A stretch of DNA of 53,104 bases, taken from positions 1 to 53,104 of the forward strand of contig NZ_JAHBZJ010000014.1 in the NCBI RefSeq assembly GCF_019635455.1, written 5' to 3'. Under the pieces are notes generated by a model. It had not been told where the DNA came from and ran no database searches. It was given only the letters and a program-made list of their open reading frames with translations. Position 1 is the stretch's first letter. Each line of letters opens with the position of its first letter. The translations under genes were made by a program, and so were the position numbers. Of this stretch, positions 45,439 to 53,104 are shown in pieces. Origin of the DNA: Sphingomonas sp. Lineage in GTDB: Bacteria > Pseudomonadota > Alphaproteobacteria > Sphingomonadales > Sphingomonadaceae.

Positions 45439-47271
45439 ATGTTTCGTTGCCTTCGCATGGTGGCCAGCATGTCCTATCTACCTCCAGTAACTGCTGTGCT
45501 GATGCTGCTGGGCGGTCATTCAAACCGCGCGGAAGAGGTAGACATGCAATGGCCTGTCCCTGCTGAGGCATCCGCCGCGTATGACCTTGGTGACAAAGCC
45601 ACCGCGCATGTCATCGTCGAGCAAACCATTGCCCGATGTCGCATTGAGGCGACCCGGCCCGCGTTATGCATCGAACTGATGCTGATCTCATCGACGATTG
45701 GATCTGATCGGAAGACCAATGAGGCGCGCTCTAGGGAAGCACTAATGCTGGCGCGTGGCGATCCACCGCAATCACCCGCCCTGATTGCGATCGCCGAAGC
45801 ACAGCTTGCCAGTATCCTCGATCGTGACGGTGCCAGCGAAGAGGCGGCCGCGCTATGGCGGAGCGCCTATAATTTCAACAGGACCGACCCGGCCAAGAAG
45901 TTTGAGGCATGGGCGGCAGCGTCAATGGCTGCGGCGCATCTGACGGGCCTCGGCCGACCGGCGGAAGCCGAGCCGCTTCTTCGTGAGGCGCTCCCCCTGA
46001 GCATTGCCGCAACCGGACCACAGTCCGAAAGCACGATCACGGCATTGATGCAGCTTGCGGGCAATCTTGAAAACGCACAACCGCGCGAAGCCGAGGCGCT
46101 GTATCGCAAAGCGCTGACGGCCAGTCTGGCACTCTATGGTAAGGAACATGCCAAAACGGCTGACGCCTGTAATTCGCTCGCCGTCATTCTGTATCGCGTC
46201 GCGGAATACCGGGAAGCCGAGGAACTGGCCCTTCAAGCGTTGGCACTTCGAGAAAAGCTGTTTGGCCTCTCCAGCACGGAAGTGGCCGTAACCGTCGGCA
46301 ATCTGGGCGCGATCTTGGCGGGGGCGGGGCGTTACGCCGATGCCGACGGCCCGCTACGAAGAGCGCTTGCCATTCGTGAGGAGCAGCGCGCGGGTGTCGC
46401 GCTGGAATCAGCGTTGATTCACGCCGGGGACAACCTTGTAAACCTTGGCAACTACCGCGATGCCGAGCCATTGCTTCGCAGGGCTTTGGAGCTTCGAATT
46501 GCGCGTGCAGGTCCGTCCGATCCGGACACTGCGACCGCGCAGGAAGCGCTGGCCATCGCGCTCCGCAACTTGCGCCGATATGACCAGGCCATTGCGTTGC
46601 TTCGCGCTGCAGTCGATGTCAAAACGCAAAGGTTGGGGGCCGATCACAGCGATGTTGGCTATGCGCTCAACAATATTGCGGTGACGCTGGATGCCCTGGG
46701 TCGGTTCGGCGAGGCTGAAGCGGCCTATCGACGCGCGGTTGAGATCGGTCGAAAGGGCTTTGGCGCGGACAGCCCCATAACTGCGTTATGGCTCCAGAAT
46801 CTCGCGACCAATCTCGACGAGCAGCGCCGGTTCCCGGAAGCGGAACCCTATTATCGCGAAGCGCTTGATATTCAGAAGCGTTTGTTCGGCGCAGACCACA
46901 TCGATGTTGCGCAGACATACAACAACCTGGCCACGAATCTGCAATCGCAGGGGCGGCTGGCCGAGGCAATCGATGCTGCGCGTTCGGCAGCCCGGATGAC
47001 GGCGGCAGTCGCCGGACCGGCCCATCCGCGCCGTATCCTGTACGAACTCAATCTTGGCGCGATGCTGACCTATCAGGGTCGAGACCTTGTACGAGCCCGT
47101 GCATATCTGCGATCGGCGCAGCTTGGTATCGGACAGCGGATTGCGTTGACGCGCGAGTTTGACGAGACGGCACGGAGCGACCTTGCCTATTATCGGCCTG
47201 CCTACACCAATGAAGTGCGCGCGGCTTGGTACCTAACTGAGGTGGTCCAAGAAAATTCGACAGGTCGCTAA
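45439..47271 (+). CDS. Exported TPR-repeat protein, C-terminus altered by an IS remnant
   Basis: A protein of about 610 residues. A short hydrophobic N-terminus (SYLPPVTAVLMLLGG) may be a signal segment. It is followed by about ten TPR units of the 42-residue kinesin-light-chain type (for example DVGYALNNIAVTLDALGRFGEAEAAYRRAVEI and DVAQTYNNLATNLQSQGRLAEAID), which mediate protein contacts. The last ten or so residues (EVVQENSTGR) read through the left end of an IS3-family element, so the natural C-terminus is lost. ATGs at 45460 and 45469 are alternative starts. There is no enzymatic domain. Confidence 0.75.
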   Translation: MFRCLRMVASMSYLPPVTAVLMLLGGHSNRAEEVDMQWPVPAEASAAYDLGDKATAHVIVEQTIARCRIEATRPALCIELMLISSTIGSDRKTNEARSREALMLARGDPPQSPALIAIAEAQLASILDRDGASEEAAALWRSAYNFNRTDPAKKFEAWAAASMAAAHLTGLGRPAEAEPLLREALPLSIAATGPQSESTITALMQLAGNLENAQPREAEALYRKALTASLALYGKEHAKTADACNSLAVILYRVAEYREAEELALQALALREKLFGLSSTEVAVTVGNLGAILAGAGRYADADGPLRRALAIREEQRAGVALESALIHAGDNLVNLGNYRDAEPLLRRALELRIARAGPSDPDTATAQEALAIALRNLRRYDQAIALLRAAVDVKTQRLGADHSDVGYALNNIAVTLDALGRFGEAEAAYRRAVEIGRKGFGADSPITALWLQNLATNLDEQRRFPEAEPYYREALDIQKRLFGADHIDVAQTYNNLATNLQSQGRLAEAIDAARSAARMTAAVAGPAHPRRILYELNLGAMLTYQGRDLVRARAYLRSAQLGIGQRIALTREFDETARSDLAYYRPAYTNEVRAAWYLTEVVQENSTGR

Positions 47272-47725
47272 GCTAAACCCGACGGAAGGATGGACGGCAA
47301 CAAAAAGGAAAATGGAGCGCTCTGTCGCGGATTCCAATGCGAAAGTGACGCAGGATGCTATCCGGGACGATCTGAAACTGGCGAAACTCGCTGCGAAGCA
47401 CGGCGTGCATCACAGGATGATCGCGGCGTGGAAGCGGCAGACGATCGAAGGGATGTCAGCGATGTTCTCGGGCGCGGGTGATACGACCAGGACGGCGAGC
47501 GACGCGGAAGTGGAAAAGCTGCCCGTCGAGATCGAGCGGTTGCTGGTGGACCGAATTTTCAGCGAAGGCCTCTGGTCGGTGGGCATGGCGTAGAAGCAGG
47601 CGTGGGTCGATTATACTCACCATGACCGGCTGGCGGGTATCTAGATTTCAGCGAAAGGGCAGTCCCATGAGCACGGGCGCGCAGCTTACCGTCGCGCAGC
47701 GGCACGGAAGCATAAGATGCGTGCG
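47238..47725 (+). mobile_element. IS3-family insertion sequence remnant
   Basis: The remnant begins with TGAGGTGGTCCAAGAAAATT, which looks like an IS3-family left end. It includes a degraded transposase orfA at 47312-47593 and traces of orfB (QAWVDYTHHDRL in frame, then stops). No matching right inverted repeat was seen before the DUF488 gene, so the 3' half is deleted. It joins the TPR gene to the DUF488 gene and is probably immobile. Confidence 0.65.
47312..47593 (+). pseudogene. Degraded IS3-family transposase orfA
   Basis: A 93-residue frame with the orfA helix-turn-helix (LKLAKLAAKHGVHHRMIAAWKRQTIEGM) and the leucine-zipper-like region (SDAEVEKLPVEIERLLVDRIF). It departs from the family at the end (SEGLWSVGMA and stop), where intact proteins lead to the orfA/orfB frameshift. 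Substitutions at usually fixed positions and loss of orfB indicate decay. Confidence 0.7.
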
Positions 47726-47729
47726 ACGA

Positions 47730-48272
47730 TCACTTGGATGTGACGGCGGGGTAGCGGATCCGGTTATCCGACGCGAACGCGCCTTGAGTCATCGTCGCCA
47801 GCGTGACGGTGTTATGCCCCATGAGATGGAGCACGGTGCGCCCCTCGAACAGCAGATAGTCCGCCACGATGCGGCGATGGCATCGCCACCAGACAGCCTC
47901 CGCGCACATGATCGCTGTCGGACGCTCAGCTGCGTCGTTAAGAAGGGTCGCTAATCCGTCTCGGAATGGAGGGGTAAGAGCGTAATCAGCGTAGTTGTGG
48001 AAACTTTGATTCCGCCACAAACCGTTGATCTCCGGCTCGACCTCGGACTTCTTGCGAAGCCCGCCCAGCTCCGCGATCCGCTTGTGTCCGATCTGATAGG
48101 GTTCAAGTTCTGCCCCAAGCACGTCGAGATTGTATTTCGGATTGGTGCGTGAGCGTGGCACCGTGCGAATGTCCACGACGAGCTGAACGCCCCCGGCTCG
48201 CAGCAGGGTTACGAACTCAGGGATCGTCCTCGTCGAATGCCCGATCGTATAGATGGGAAGCGCTTCAGACAT
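47730..48272 (-). CDS. DUF488 domain protein
   Basis: A 180-residue protein with the DUF488 signature: YTIGHSTRTIPEFVTLL at the N-terminus, DIRTVPRSRTNPKYN near 35-48, and CAEAVWWRCHRRIVADYLL near 122. Conserved Arg and Cys residues suggest a binding or catalytic pocket, but the function is unknown. It follows the MarR-type gene and overlaps its end by eight bases, so both are likely co-transcribed. Confidence 0.9.
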   Translation of the reverse strand: MSEALPIYTIGHSTRTIPEFVTLLRAGGVQLVVDIRTVPRSRTNPKYNLDVLGAELEPYQIGHKRIAELGGLRKKSEVEPEINGLWRNQSFHNYADYALTPPFRDGLATLLNDAAERPTAIMCAEAVWWRCHRRIVADYLLFEGRTVLHLMGHNTVTLATMTQGAFASDNRIRYPAVTSK

Positions 48273-49080
48273 CGGACCTTCCTAACGCAATCGGTTCCGG
48301 ACGCCGATCGCCAGCGTCTAATCCCTCTATCAGCGCCTCAAGCATGGGCCGCAGACGCTTGAGCTCCTCACGATGCGAATGCGCCAGCGTTGCGATGATC
48401 CTTGATCCCATCCGCGATATCGAGACGTCTACCCGGCGGCCATCGACATCCGACTTGAATCGGACCACCAATCCGGCCGCTTCCAGACGACTGAGCAATT
48501 CGCTTGCGCTATGGGGTGCCAAAAGCATCTGTTCGGCAAGCTCTCCCACCGAGAGCTGCCCGTTCGGTGCAGCACGAAGCGACAGCAACACCTGATACTG
48601 CTGCGCTGTTAAGCCAACTTCCGCAGCGGCCTTTTCGCTGAACCGCAGAAAGCGGCGCAAGTTGCGTCTGAACGCTGCCAACACGGCATAGTCGCCGTCG
48701 GAAAACGCATTGTCATCCAAGTAGTTGGAAACTCCTGAGTTTAACGAATGCAATTGTCGATCGCCCGCAGTCTCATTGCCAACGAACAAAGCGCCTAGAA
48801 CGTGTTGAGTGTCCCATTCGTCCGGACTGATTGAATGTTGTTCGGAGAGGACGCCGGTCCCCCTCGAACCACCTGCAGCGGCCTCGGCGATGACAACCGC
48901 GACACGATGTTGATCGCTTTCCAACGCCACCTGTTCCCAGGGACACGAGCTCGGATGCGTTTCCCGCCATATGCGGCTTGCCAGCCGGTCGATATCAGCA
49001 GGACTGGGCTCGATGTCACCAGCAATGCAGTTGGCTAAAACCGACCAATCCGATGCTTTTTCGGCAGCCATATTGCTCAC
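48265..49080 (-). CDS. MarR-family regulator with an extra N-terminal domain
   Basis: A 271-residue protein, about 110 residues longer than typical MarR. Residues 135-260 form the winged-helix module (ALRRFLRFSEKAAAEVGLTAQQYQVLLSL-like region, SVGELAEQMLLAPHSASELLSRLEAAGLV, and wing DVDGRRVDVSISRMG). Residues 1-110 are a separate acidic segment (DIDRLASRIWRETHPSSCPWEQV, then HRVAVVIAEAAA) that I do not recognise. It may sense a signal or come from a fused small gene. It overlaps the DUF488 gene downstream. Confidence 0.8.
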   Translation of the reverse strand: MSNMAAEKASDWSVLANCIAGDIEPSPADIDRLASRIWRETHPSSCPWEQVALESDQHRVAVVIAEAAAGGSRGTGVLSEQHSISPDEWDTQHVLGALFVGNETAGDRQLHSLNSGVSNYLDDNAFSDGDYAVLAAFRRNLRRFLRFSEKAAAEVGLTAQQYQVLLSLRAAPNGQLSVGELAEQMLLAPHSASELLSRLEAAGLVVRFKSDVDGRRVDVSISRMGSRIIATLAHSHREELKRLRPMLEALIEGLDAGDRRPEPIALGRSDV

Positions 49081-49205
49081 CTACAGTATATCGCTAAGGC
49101 CATCGGCAGCGGCCTGAGCTAGCGCCCCGTCCCGTCATTAGTGGATTTATGTCGTGATCCGATATATATCTCCTGGCGCTATCTTGCGCAAGGGGTTGGA
49201 ACATT

Positions 49206-49814
49206 ATGCTGGGTCGAGGAAGCCTCCAGGACTTGGCATCGCCGAACTTCGCTCGTTTGATGGAGGAGGTTCGAGCATGCACGGCATGCGCAGCGCAATT
49301 GCCCTTGGGCGCGAGGCCGATTTTTCAACTCTCACCTCGCGCCCGACTGCTGATTGCAAGCCAGGCGCCCGGGACACATGCGCATCGGAGTGGCCGGCCG
49401 TTTTCCGATGCGTCTGGCGATCAGCTCCGGCGATGGATGGATGTTACGGATGCGAAGTTCTATAATCCGGAGTTAGTTGCGATCCTTCCAATGGCTCTGT
49501 GCTATCCGGGCCGTGCCCGCAGCGGCGACGCTCCACCGCGGCCGGAATGCGCGGAATTATGGCGCGATCGGTTGCTACAGCAGCTTCCCGAAATCGAGCT
49601 GACGCTACTCGTGGGCACCTACGCGCAGGATCATGTGTTGGGCGCGGGACGCATGACCGACCGCGTGCGGAACTTCGACACTTACCTCCCACAATATCTT
49701 CCGCTGCCGCATCCATCCTGGCGCTCTCGAGGATGGATGACGCGCAATCCATGGTTCGAGGCGGATGTTCTTCCCGAAGTGCGCAGACGGGTTGCTAAAG
49801 TGTTTCGCCGGTGA
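49206..49814 (+). CDS. Uracil-DNA glycosylase family protein
   Basis: A 202-residue protein of the family-4-like UDG superfamily: CTACAAQLPLGARPIF near 24-39, motif A in SQAPGTHAHRSGRPFSDASGDQLRRW, a central block LPMALCYPGR, and motif B in LPHPSWRSR. The two N-terminal cysteines do not form the full four-Cys iron-sulfur set that I can see. It may remove deaminated bases, a plausible need under nitrosative stress, but many members lack a proven substrate. It stands alone on the plus strand. Confidence 0.85.
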   Translation: MLGRGSLQDLASPNFARLMEEVRACTACAAQLPLGARPIFQLSPRARLLIASQAPGTHAHRSGRPFSDASGDQLRRWMDVTDAKFYNPELVAILPMALCYPGRARSGDAPPRPECAELWRDRLLQQLPEIELTLLVGTYAQDHVLGAGRMTDRVRNFDTYLPQYLPLPHPSWRSRGWMTRNPWFEADVLPEVRRRVAKVFRR

Positions 49815-49883
49815 ATGGTCCGCAGAATCGAGGCGCGACCTTACCTCACATGCTGAGATCTAGCCGGACAAGGAGGGAGCGAG

Positions 49884-50102
49884 ATGGAGGAGGAGACTGC
49901 CCGCTTCCGATGCATCGGAGACGACGGCACGCCGTTGATCGTGATCAAGTTTCGGCACTCCCTGACGATGCAAGGGAAACGCGGACACCGCACATTTCCC
50001 GGTGCGGTTCGATTGGCGCTCTCGACTGGTGAGGGGGTTCGCTACATCGCCCCAGACCTCTTTGAGGTGGTCGATACCGGTGAACTCCTGCACCGGCTGT
50101 AA
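49884..50102 (+). CDS. Small hypothetical protein
   Basis: A 72-residue beta-rich protein (ARFRCIGDDGTPLIVIKFRH, PGAVRLALSTGEGVRYIAPDLFEVVDTGELL). A strong ribosome-binding site (AGGAGGGAG) precedes the ATG, supporting expression. The pattern of alternating strands ending in ATGE/DTGE-type motifs recurs in small rhizobial and sphingomonad proteins, as far as I recall. Function unknown. The 180 bases after it hold no gene. Confidence 0.7.
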   Translation: MEEETARFRCIGDDGTPLIVIKFRHSLTMQGKRGHRTFPGAVRLALSTGEGVRYIAPDLFEVVDTGELLHRL

Positions 50103-50283
50103 TCGGCGATGTTGTTTGATCATGGCGCCGGGGCGCGACAGGCGGTGTCGGAAGCCCGAGAACTCAGGCCTGGCCGTGACGGGAACATCGCCGGTTCAGG
50201 CCACCCAGGCAGGACTACCCAGTTCAGCCGCCGCGGACTGCTTGACGAATTTCGCACCGGGATCGAACACAGAAAGCTATAGA

Positions 50284-51288
50284 CTAATTCAGCATAACGG
50301 CCAATCCGCGCGCCACCGCGCGCTGCGGTGCATCCATCACCCTGACGGAAATCCCTGTCGAGCGCTGAATACGTTCGGCCACTAGCGCAGTCATAGCAGC
50401 GCCGCCTGTCAGCGAAATCCCGTCGTCGAGGATCCCAGATACCAGATCAGGCTGGGTTGCCGCGAAAGCGCCTCGCACGGCTGATGCGATCTCATCGGCG
50501 TGTCTCTCGACAATGGGTCGAAGCTCCTCGACGTCGAGCGCGAGGACGCGCGGCAGACCGTTCCTCATGTCCAGACCCTTGACCTCAACATAAGAGCGTC
50601 CGGGCGACATCAGCGCTTCCGATAACGCGATCTTCAGCGCCTCGGCGGTCGACTGGCCGATATTGAACTGCTTGCGCAGATGAAGATGATGGACCAGGGC
50701 AGCGTCCACCGCATCCCCGCCGCCCCGCACCGATCGTGAGATGCAGATCCCGCCAAGCGAAATCACGACGATGTCGGTCAAGCCAGCGCCACAGTCGACG
50801 ATCATCCGGCCGCGGGCTTCAGCCACGTCCAGTCCAGACCCGATGGCCGCAAGCATCGGATCGGCGAGGCGCATCGGCTCGGCAAGCCCAGCATCGTGCG
50901 CGGCGCGACCCAGCGCGCGACGTTCGGCCTGTGTTGCGTCCGTTGGCACGCCGATGACCACACGAGAGGCTCGCAGCCTCCTTTTGGGCGTCAGCGGTTT
51001 TAGCGCGAACTTCAGCAACTCGCATGTTGCCCTTACATCCACCAAGACCCCGTTTCGCAACGGCCGAACGGTTCGCAGGCGATTGACTTCACGGCCGATC
51101 ATCGGTTGCGCGTCGGCCCCAACGGCGAACAGCTTGCCGTCGGGTCCGACCGAGCCATCAAAGCAGCACACCGACGGCTGCTCGAATATCACGCCTCCAG
51201 CCTTGTCAACGACCAGAGTGTTGGCGGTGCCAAGATCGATGGCGAAGTCCGGCTTCTTCTTTGCCCACGAGAGTGCTTCTTCGAACAT
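50284..51288 (-). CDS. MreB-like actin-fold protein (island paralogue)
   Basis: A 334-residue MreB/Mbl-family protein with nucleotide motifs: phosphate-1 DLGTANTLVV near 18, phosphate-2 IVDCGAGLTDIVVISLGG near 160, and the adenosine motif LTGGAAM near 300. MreB builds filaments that guide cell-wall growth. It is somewhat divergent and shorter than chromosomal MreB and lacks mreC/mreD neighbours; instead it ends a unit with hemD and rnk. It is probably an accessory paralogue with a modified role. A hairpin (TTGGGG/CCCCAA, 51302-51317) lies just upstream. Confidence 0.88.
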   Translation of the reverse strand: MFEEALSWAKKKPDFAIDLGTANTLVVDKAGGVIFEQPSVCCFDGSVGPDGKLFAVGADAQPMIGREVNRLRTVRPLRNGVLVDVRATCELLKFALKPLTPKRRLRASRVVIGVPTDATQAERRALGRAAHDAGLAEPMRLADPMLAAIGSGLDVAEARGRMIVDCGAGLTDIVVISLGGICISRSVRGGGDAVDAALVHHLHLRKQFNIGQSTAEALKIALSEALMSPGRSYVEVKGLDMRNGLPRVLALDVEELRPIVERHADEIASAVRGAFAATQPDLVSGILDDGISLTGGAAMTALVAERIQRSTGISVRVMDAPQRAVARGLAVMLN

Positions 51289-51301
51289 GGGTCACCTTGT
51301 G

Positions 51302-51317
51302 TTGGGGAGAGCCCCAA
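51302..51317. repeat. Intercistronic hairpin between hemD and mreB-like gene
   Basis: TTGGGG and CCCCAA form a perfect 6-bp stem with a four-base loop. There is no T-run on the minus strand, so it is more likely an mRNA-stability or weak attenuation element than a full terminator. Confidence 0.4.
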
Positions 51318-51353
51318 TAAGGTCAACGCCCGGGGTCCGTCGAGGCCGATGGT

Positions 51354-52190
51354 TCAAGCGGCGGGGGGCGGATCCGTTTTCGGCCCATCATCCTCGCCAG
51401 GCAGATCCGGGTTGTCGTTGGCTGGCTGCCAGGGAGCGGAGGCGAACGTTCGTCTGGTTGCGGCCGAAACGGCGCGCAGCGATGCGCGACACGGCATTCT
51501 AATCACTCGGTCCTGACGGACCATCTCGATCAGCGCTGCCTCGTTGGGACGGGATGAAAAGTGCAACCGGATTCCCGGCAAATCCGTCAACCGCAGCGCG
51601 CATGCCTCCGATAGGCACCAGACATTTCCTCGCCATGAGGTTCCCGCCAAGACGCGTGCGACTCGCTCCGCTGCCCGTGGTGAGTGGACCAAAATACCGT
51701 CGATCGACGGCAGCTCTGTCCTCACTTGCAGCAACCAGCGTATCGCAACGGCCTGCGCGGTGTAGACGATCCGACGTTCCACCAGGTAGCCAAAGCGCCG
51801 GAGGAATCCCTTGAGGTCCCCAGCCGTTTCGCGCGCGCCAAAGTGAACTATGCGGGCAGGCGGAGCCAGGTCATTCAAGATCAGTCGTTGCAGGTCTCGA
51901 ACGTCGCCACCGGCAGAACGGACGTCGGAATACCCTGCATCCCGAGCGGCGCCAGCGGTAGCGTCCCCAACTACGAACACAGGTAAAGCCTTGTATTGCG
52001 CGCGAGCGGCATGGTGCCGAACACCATTCATGCTGGTGAACACGATGGCGTCCGGAAGCAGATCAGGCTGCTCGGTCGAGAACGGTCGCACACCGAGCAC
52101 CGGCACGCTTACAACGTCATGCCCGAGAGCTTGTAGACGGGCCGCCGTGGAGCGATTGTCCGGCTCGGTTCGGGTCACCCAAATGCGCAT
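51354..52190 (-). CDS. hemD: Uroporphyrinogen-III synthase
   Basis: Closes and flips the tetrapyrrole ring in heme, siroheme and cobalamin synthesis. The protein of about 278 residues starts with the family N-terminus MRIWVTRTEPDNRSTAARL. It contains IVFTSMNGVRH near 50, VVGDATAGAARDAGY, a second domain with GDLKGFL and ILVHSPRAAERVA, and WCLSEACA. The last 45 residues are a proline-rich, probably disordered tail. An island-borne hemD near two globins and a heme kinase may raise heme supply. Its start overlaps the rnk stop by 16 bases. Confidence 0.87.
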   Translation of the reverse strand: MRIWVTRTEPDNRSTAARLQALGHDVVSVPVLGVRPFSTEQPDLLPDAIVFTSMNGVRHHAARAQYKALPVFVVGDATAGAARDAGYSDVRSAGGDVRDLQRLILNDLAPPARIVHFGARETAGDLKGFLRRFGYLVERRIVYTAQAVAIRWLLQVRTELPSIDGILVHSPRAAERVARVLAGTSWRGNVWCLSEACALRLTDLPGIRLHFSSRPNEAALIEMVRQDRVIRMPCRASLRAVSAATRRTFASAPWQPANDNPDLPGEDDGPKTDPPPAA

Positions 52191-52657
52191 GGCTTTCCCA
52201 TCCTCAAAAGCGGCGAGATTGGGCGCTGGCGAGAGAGGCTTGGCGATGTGATCGTCAGCACGCGCACCTCTACCAATCGTCCTCGCTCCATCGGCCAAAG
52301 CAGCGATTGATCTGGTCGAAGGCCCAGCAACGCGGCCCCAAAACGGGTTCCAACGCCAAGGCGACGCTCACTGACGTCAGTTCCGTGCACCAATGTTGCG
52401 TGCAATGTTCGGCCTTGGACCGAGTAGACTAGGTCGCTTCCACATCGCGCGAGCGTTTCGTCGTTTTGAGCATCGGGTATTCGCGACATCGCCAGTTTCG
52501 CCGAAAGCAGACGCGCGACCAGTTCATCATCCATGTTCAAGACGACGCCACGCAGATAACGAGCATTGCCAGCATCGATCTCGACATCGAGATCCTTGTG
52601 AAGCGCGGTCCAGATGTGAACTAGCGAGTCGATGACGGAGGGACAGATAGCATTCAC
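52175..52657 (-). CDS. rnk: Rnk-like regulator of nucleoside diphosphate kinase
   Basis: A 160-residue protein whose C-terminal domain (LHATLVHGTDVSERRLGVGTRFGAALLGLRPDQSLLWPM) is the GreA/GreB-type FKBP-like fold of Rnk. Rnk binds RNA polymerase and alters nucleotide pools. The N-terminal part (residues 1-75) is helical, as in the family. It has an extra C-terminal tail after EVRVLTI. The GTG start at 52657 has GGGAGGG seven bases upstream. It is the second gene of the minus-strand unit. Confidence 0.85.
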   Translation of the reverse strand: MNAICPSVIDSLVHIWTALHKDLDVEIDAGNARYLRGVVLNMDDELVARLLSAKLAMSRIPDAQNDETLARCGSDLVYSVQGRTLHATLVHGTDVSERRLGVGTRFGAALLGLRPDQSLLWPMERGRLVEVRVLTITSPSLSRQRPISPLLRMGKPCAFG

Positions 52658-52669
52658 GTCTAACCCTCC

Positions 52670-52867
52670 CTAATGAACCGTGTTGGTCGCGCTGCGACGC
52701 GCCTTTGCCAGCTCCGCAACACTGCTCGCCAATGCACGCGCGCGTGGGAAGACTTTCCTGTCCATCTCCTGGAAATCAGGATCCGAACACACGAACCTAA
52801 ATCCTCCGGGAACGCGAATGGCGATCCCTACAACCCGATGGTCGGCCTCGACCACGAACCTGTCCAT
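52670..52867 (-). CDS. Small hypothetical protein before rnk
   Basis: A 65-residue protein (MDRFVVEADHRVVGIAIRV, then GGFRFVCSDPDFQEMDRKVF), with a beta-rich first half and a helical second half. GGAGG precedes the ATG at 52867. It lies 12 bases upstream of rnk and is probably in the same transcript. The function is unknown. Confidence 0.65.
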   Translation of the reverse strand: MDRFVVEADHRVVGIAIRVPGGFRFVCSDPDFQEMDRKVFPRARALASSVAELAKARRSATNTVH

Positions 52868-52922
52868 TTGAACCTCCGCGCACGATCGCGGCCAGACCCA
52901 AGTCGGCGCATGCGATCGGAAA

Positions 52923-53057
52923 TCACGATTCCAGCTCGAGCTGGGGAAGGTGCCCTAGGTCAGCCTGCAGCTGGCAGGTTCAGCCCAGGGCAGGCAGGCG
53001 CTCGGTGCTGCTGCCGGGATGCACTTCGACGTGCCGGATCAGGACCTGCGAGGACAT
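52923..53057 (-). pseudogene. Short frame interrupted by one in-frame TGA
   Basis: Starting at the ATG at 53057, the frame reads 25 residues (MSSQVLIRHVEVHPGSSTER, then LPALG), a TGA at 52980-52982, then 18 more residues (beginning TCQLQADLGHL) before a second TGA at 52923-52925. The second part keeps protein-like character, so the first TGA could replace a Cys codon (TGC to TGA). It may be a recently broken small gene. Recoding is possible but less likely. Confidence 0.35.
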
Positions 53058-53104
53058 GTGCCAATCATGGCCCATTCAGACGCAAAGTCAAACACAGCGG
53101 GCAG

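Overview
The window is high-GC alphaproteobacterial DNA, most likely from a sphingomonad (Sphingomonas or a close relative). The gene content, the preferred starts, an alphaproteobacterial LexA box (GTTC-N7-GTTC) before uvrB and the protein families all fit this. No 16S rRNA gene is present to confirm the genus. The window has three parts: a left mobile-element end inside a broken thyA, a chromosomal backbone, and a right genomic island that starts at a tRNA-Gln.

Left end (1 to about 1767): the resident thymidylate synthase gene (1768-2295, minus strand) stops matching the ThyA family after codon 176, in the middle of a conserved motif. The DNA that follows encodes a serine recombinase whose stop overlaps (GTGA) the GTG start of a second, complete and divergent thyA. 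The simplest reading is an element that inserted into thyA and carries its own replacement. Two near-identical 23-bp direct repeats lie upstream of the recombinase.

Backbone (about 1768 to 35950): a RadC-like JAB protein; a subtilisin-like protease beside an ECF sigma/anti-sigma pair; a TonB-dependent receptor; ligA; an SOS-controlled uvrB; an HWE-type histidine kinase; a structured RNA with an 18-codon ORF whose ribosome-binding site is a perfect complement of the 16S rRNA tail; an FMN reductase that seems to start at ACG; mutS; maeB; a secreted protein with a duplicated domain; an acyl-CoA dehydrogenase/SDR operon; an ScfR-type regulator; an RND efflux pair; tspO; a UbiK-like factor; a YbjN-like protein; proC; a MarR regulator; and ilvE.

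Island (about 35950 to the right edge and beyond): a tyrosine integrase abuts tRNA-Gln(TTG), with a small excisionase-like gene next to it. The cargo includes an FMN/Fe-S glutamate-synthase-like protein with an EamA exporter, and a compact oxygen/NO module: fixL-fixJ facing an operon of alternative oxidase, flavohemoglobin-type globin, group III truncated globin and a DUF1971 protein. Further right are a TPR protein cut by an IS3-family remnant, DUF488 and MarR genes, a uracil-DNA glycosylase-like protein, and a minus-strand operon of small protein, rnk, hemD and an extra mreB-like gene. The far island boundary is not in the window.

The module at 41-45 kb suggests a transferable kit for life at low or fluctuating oxygen or under nitric oxide: heme-based sensing (FixLJ), an NO- and cyanide-tolerant terminal oxidase (AOX), NO/O2-handling globins, and possibly extra heme supply (HemD). 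That combined role is inferred from the families and the gene arrangement.
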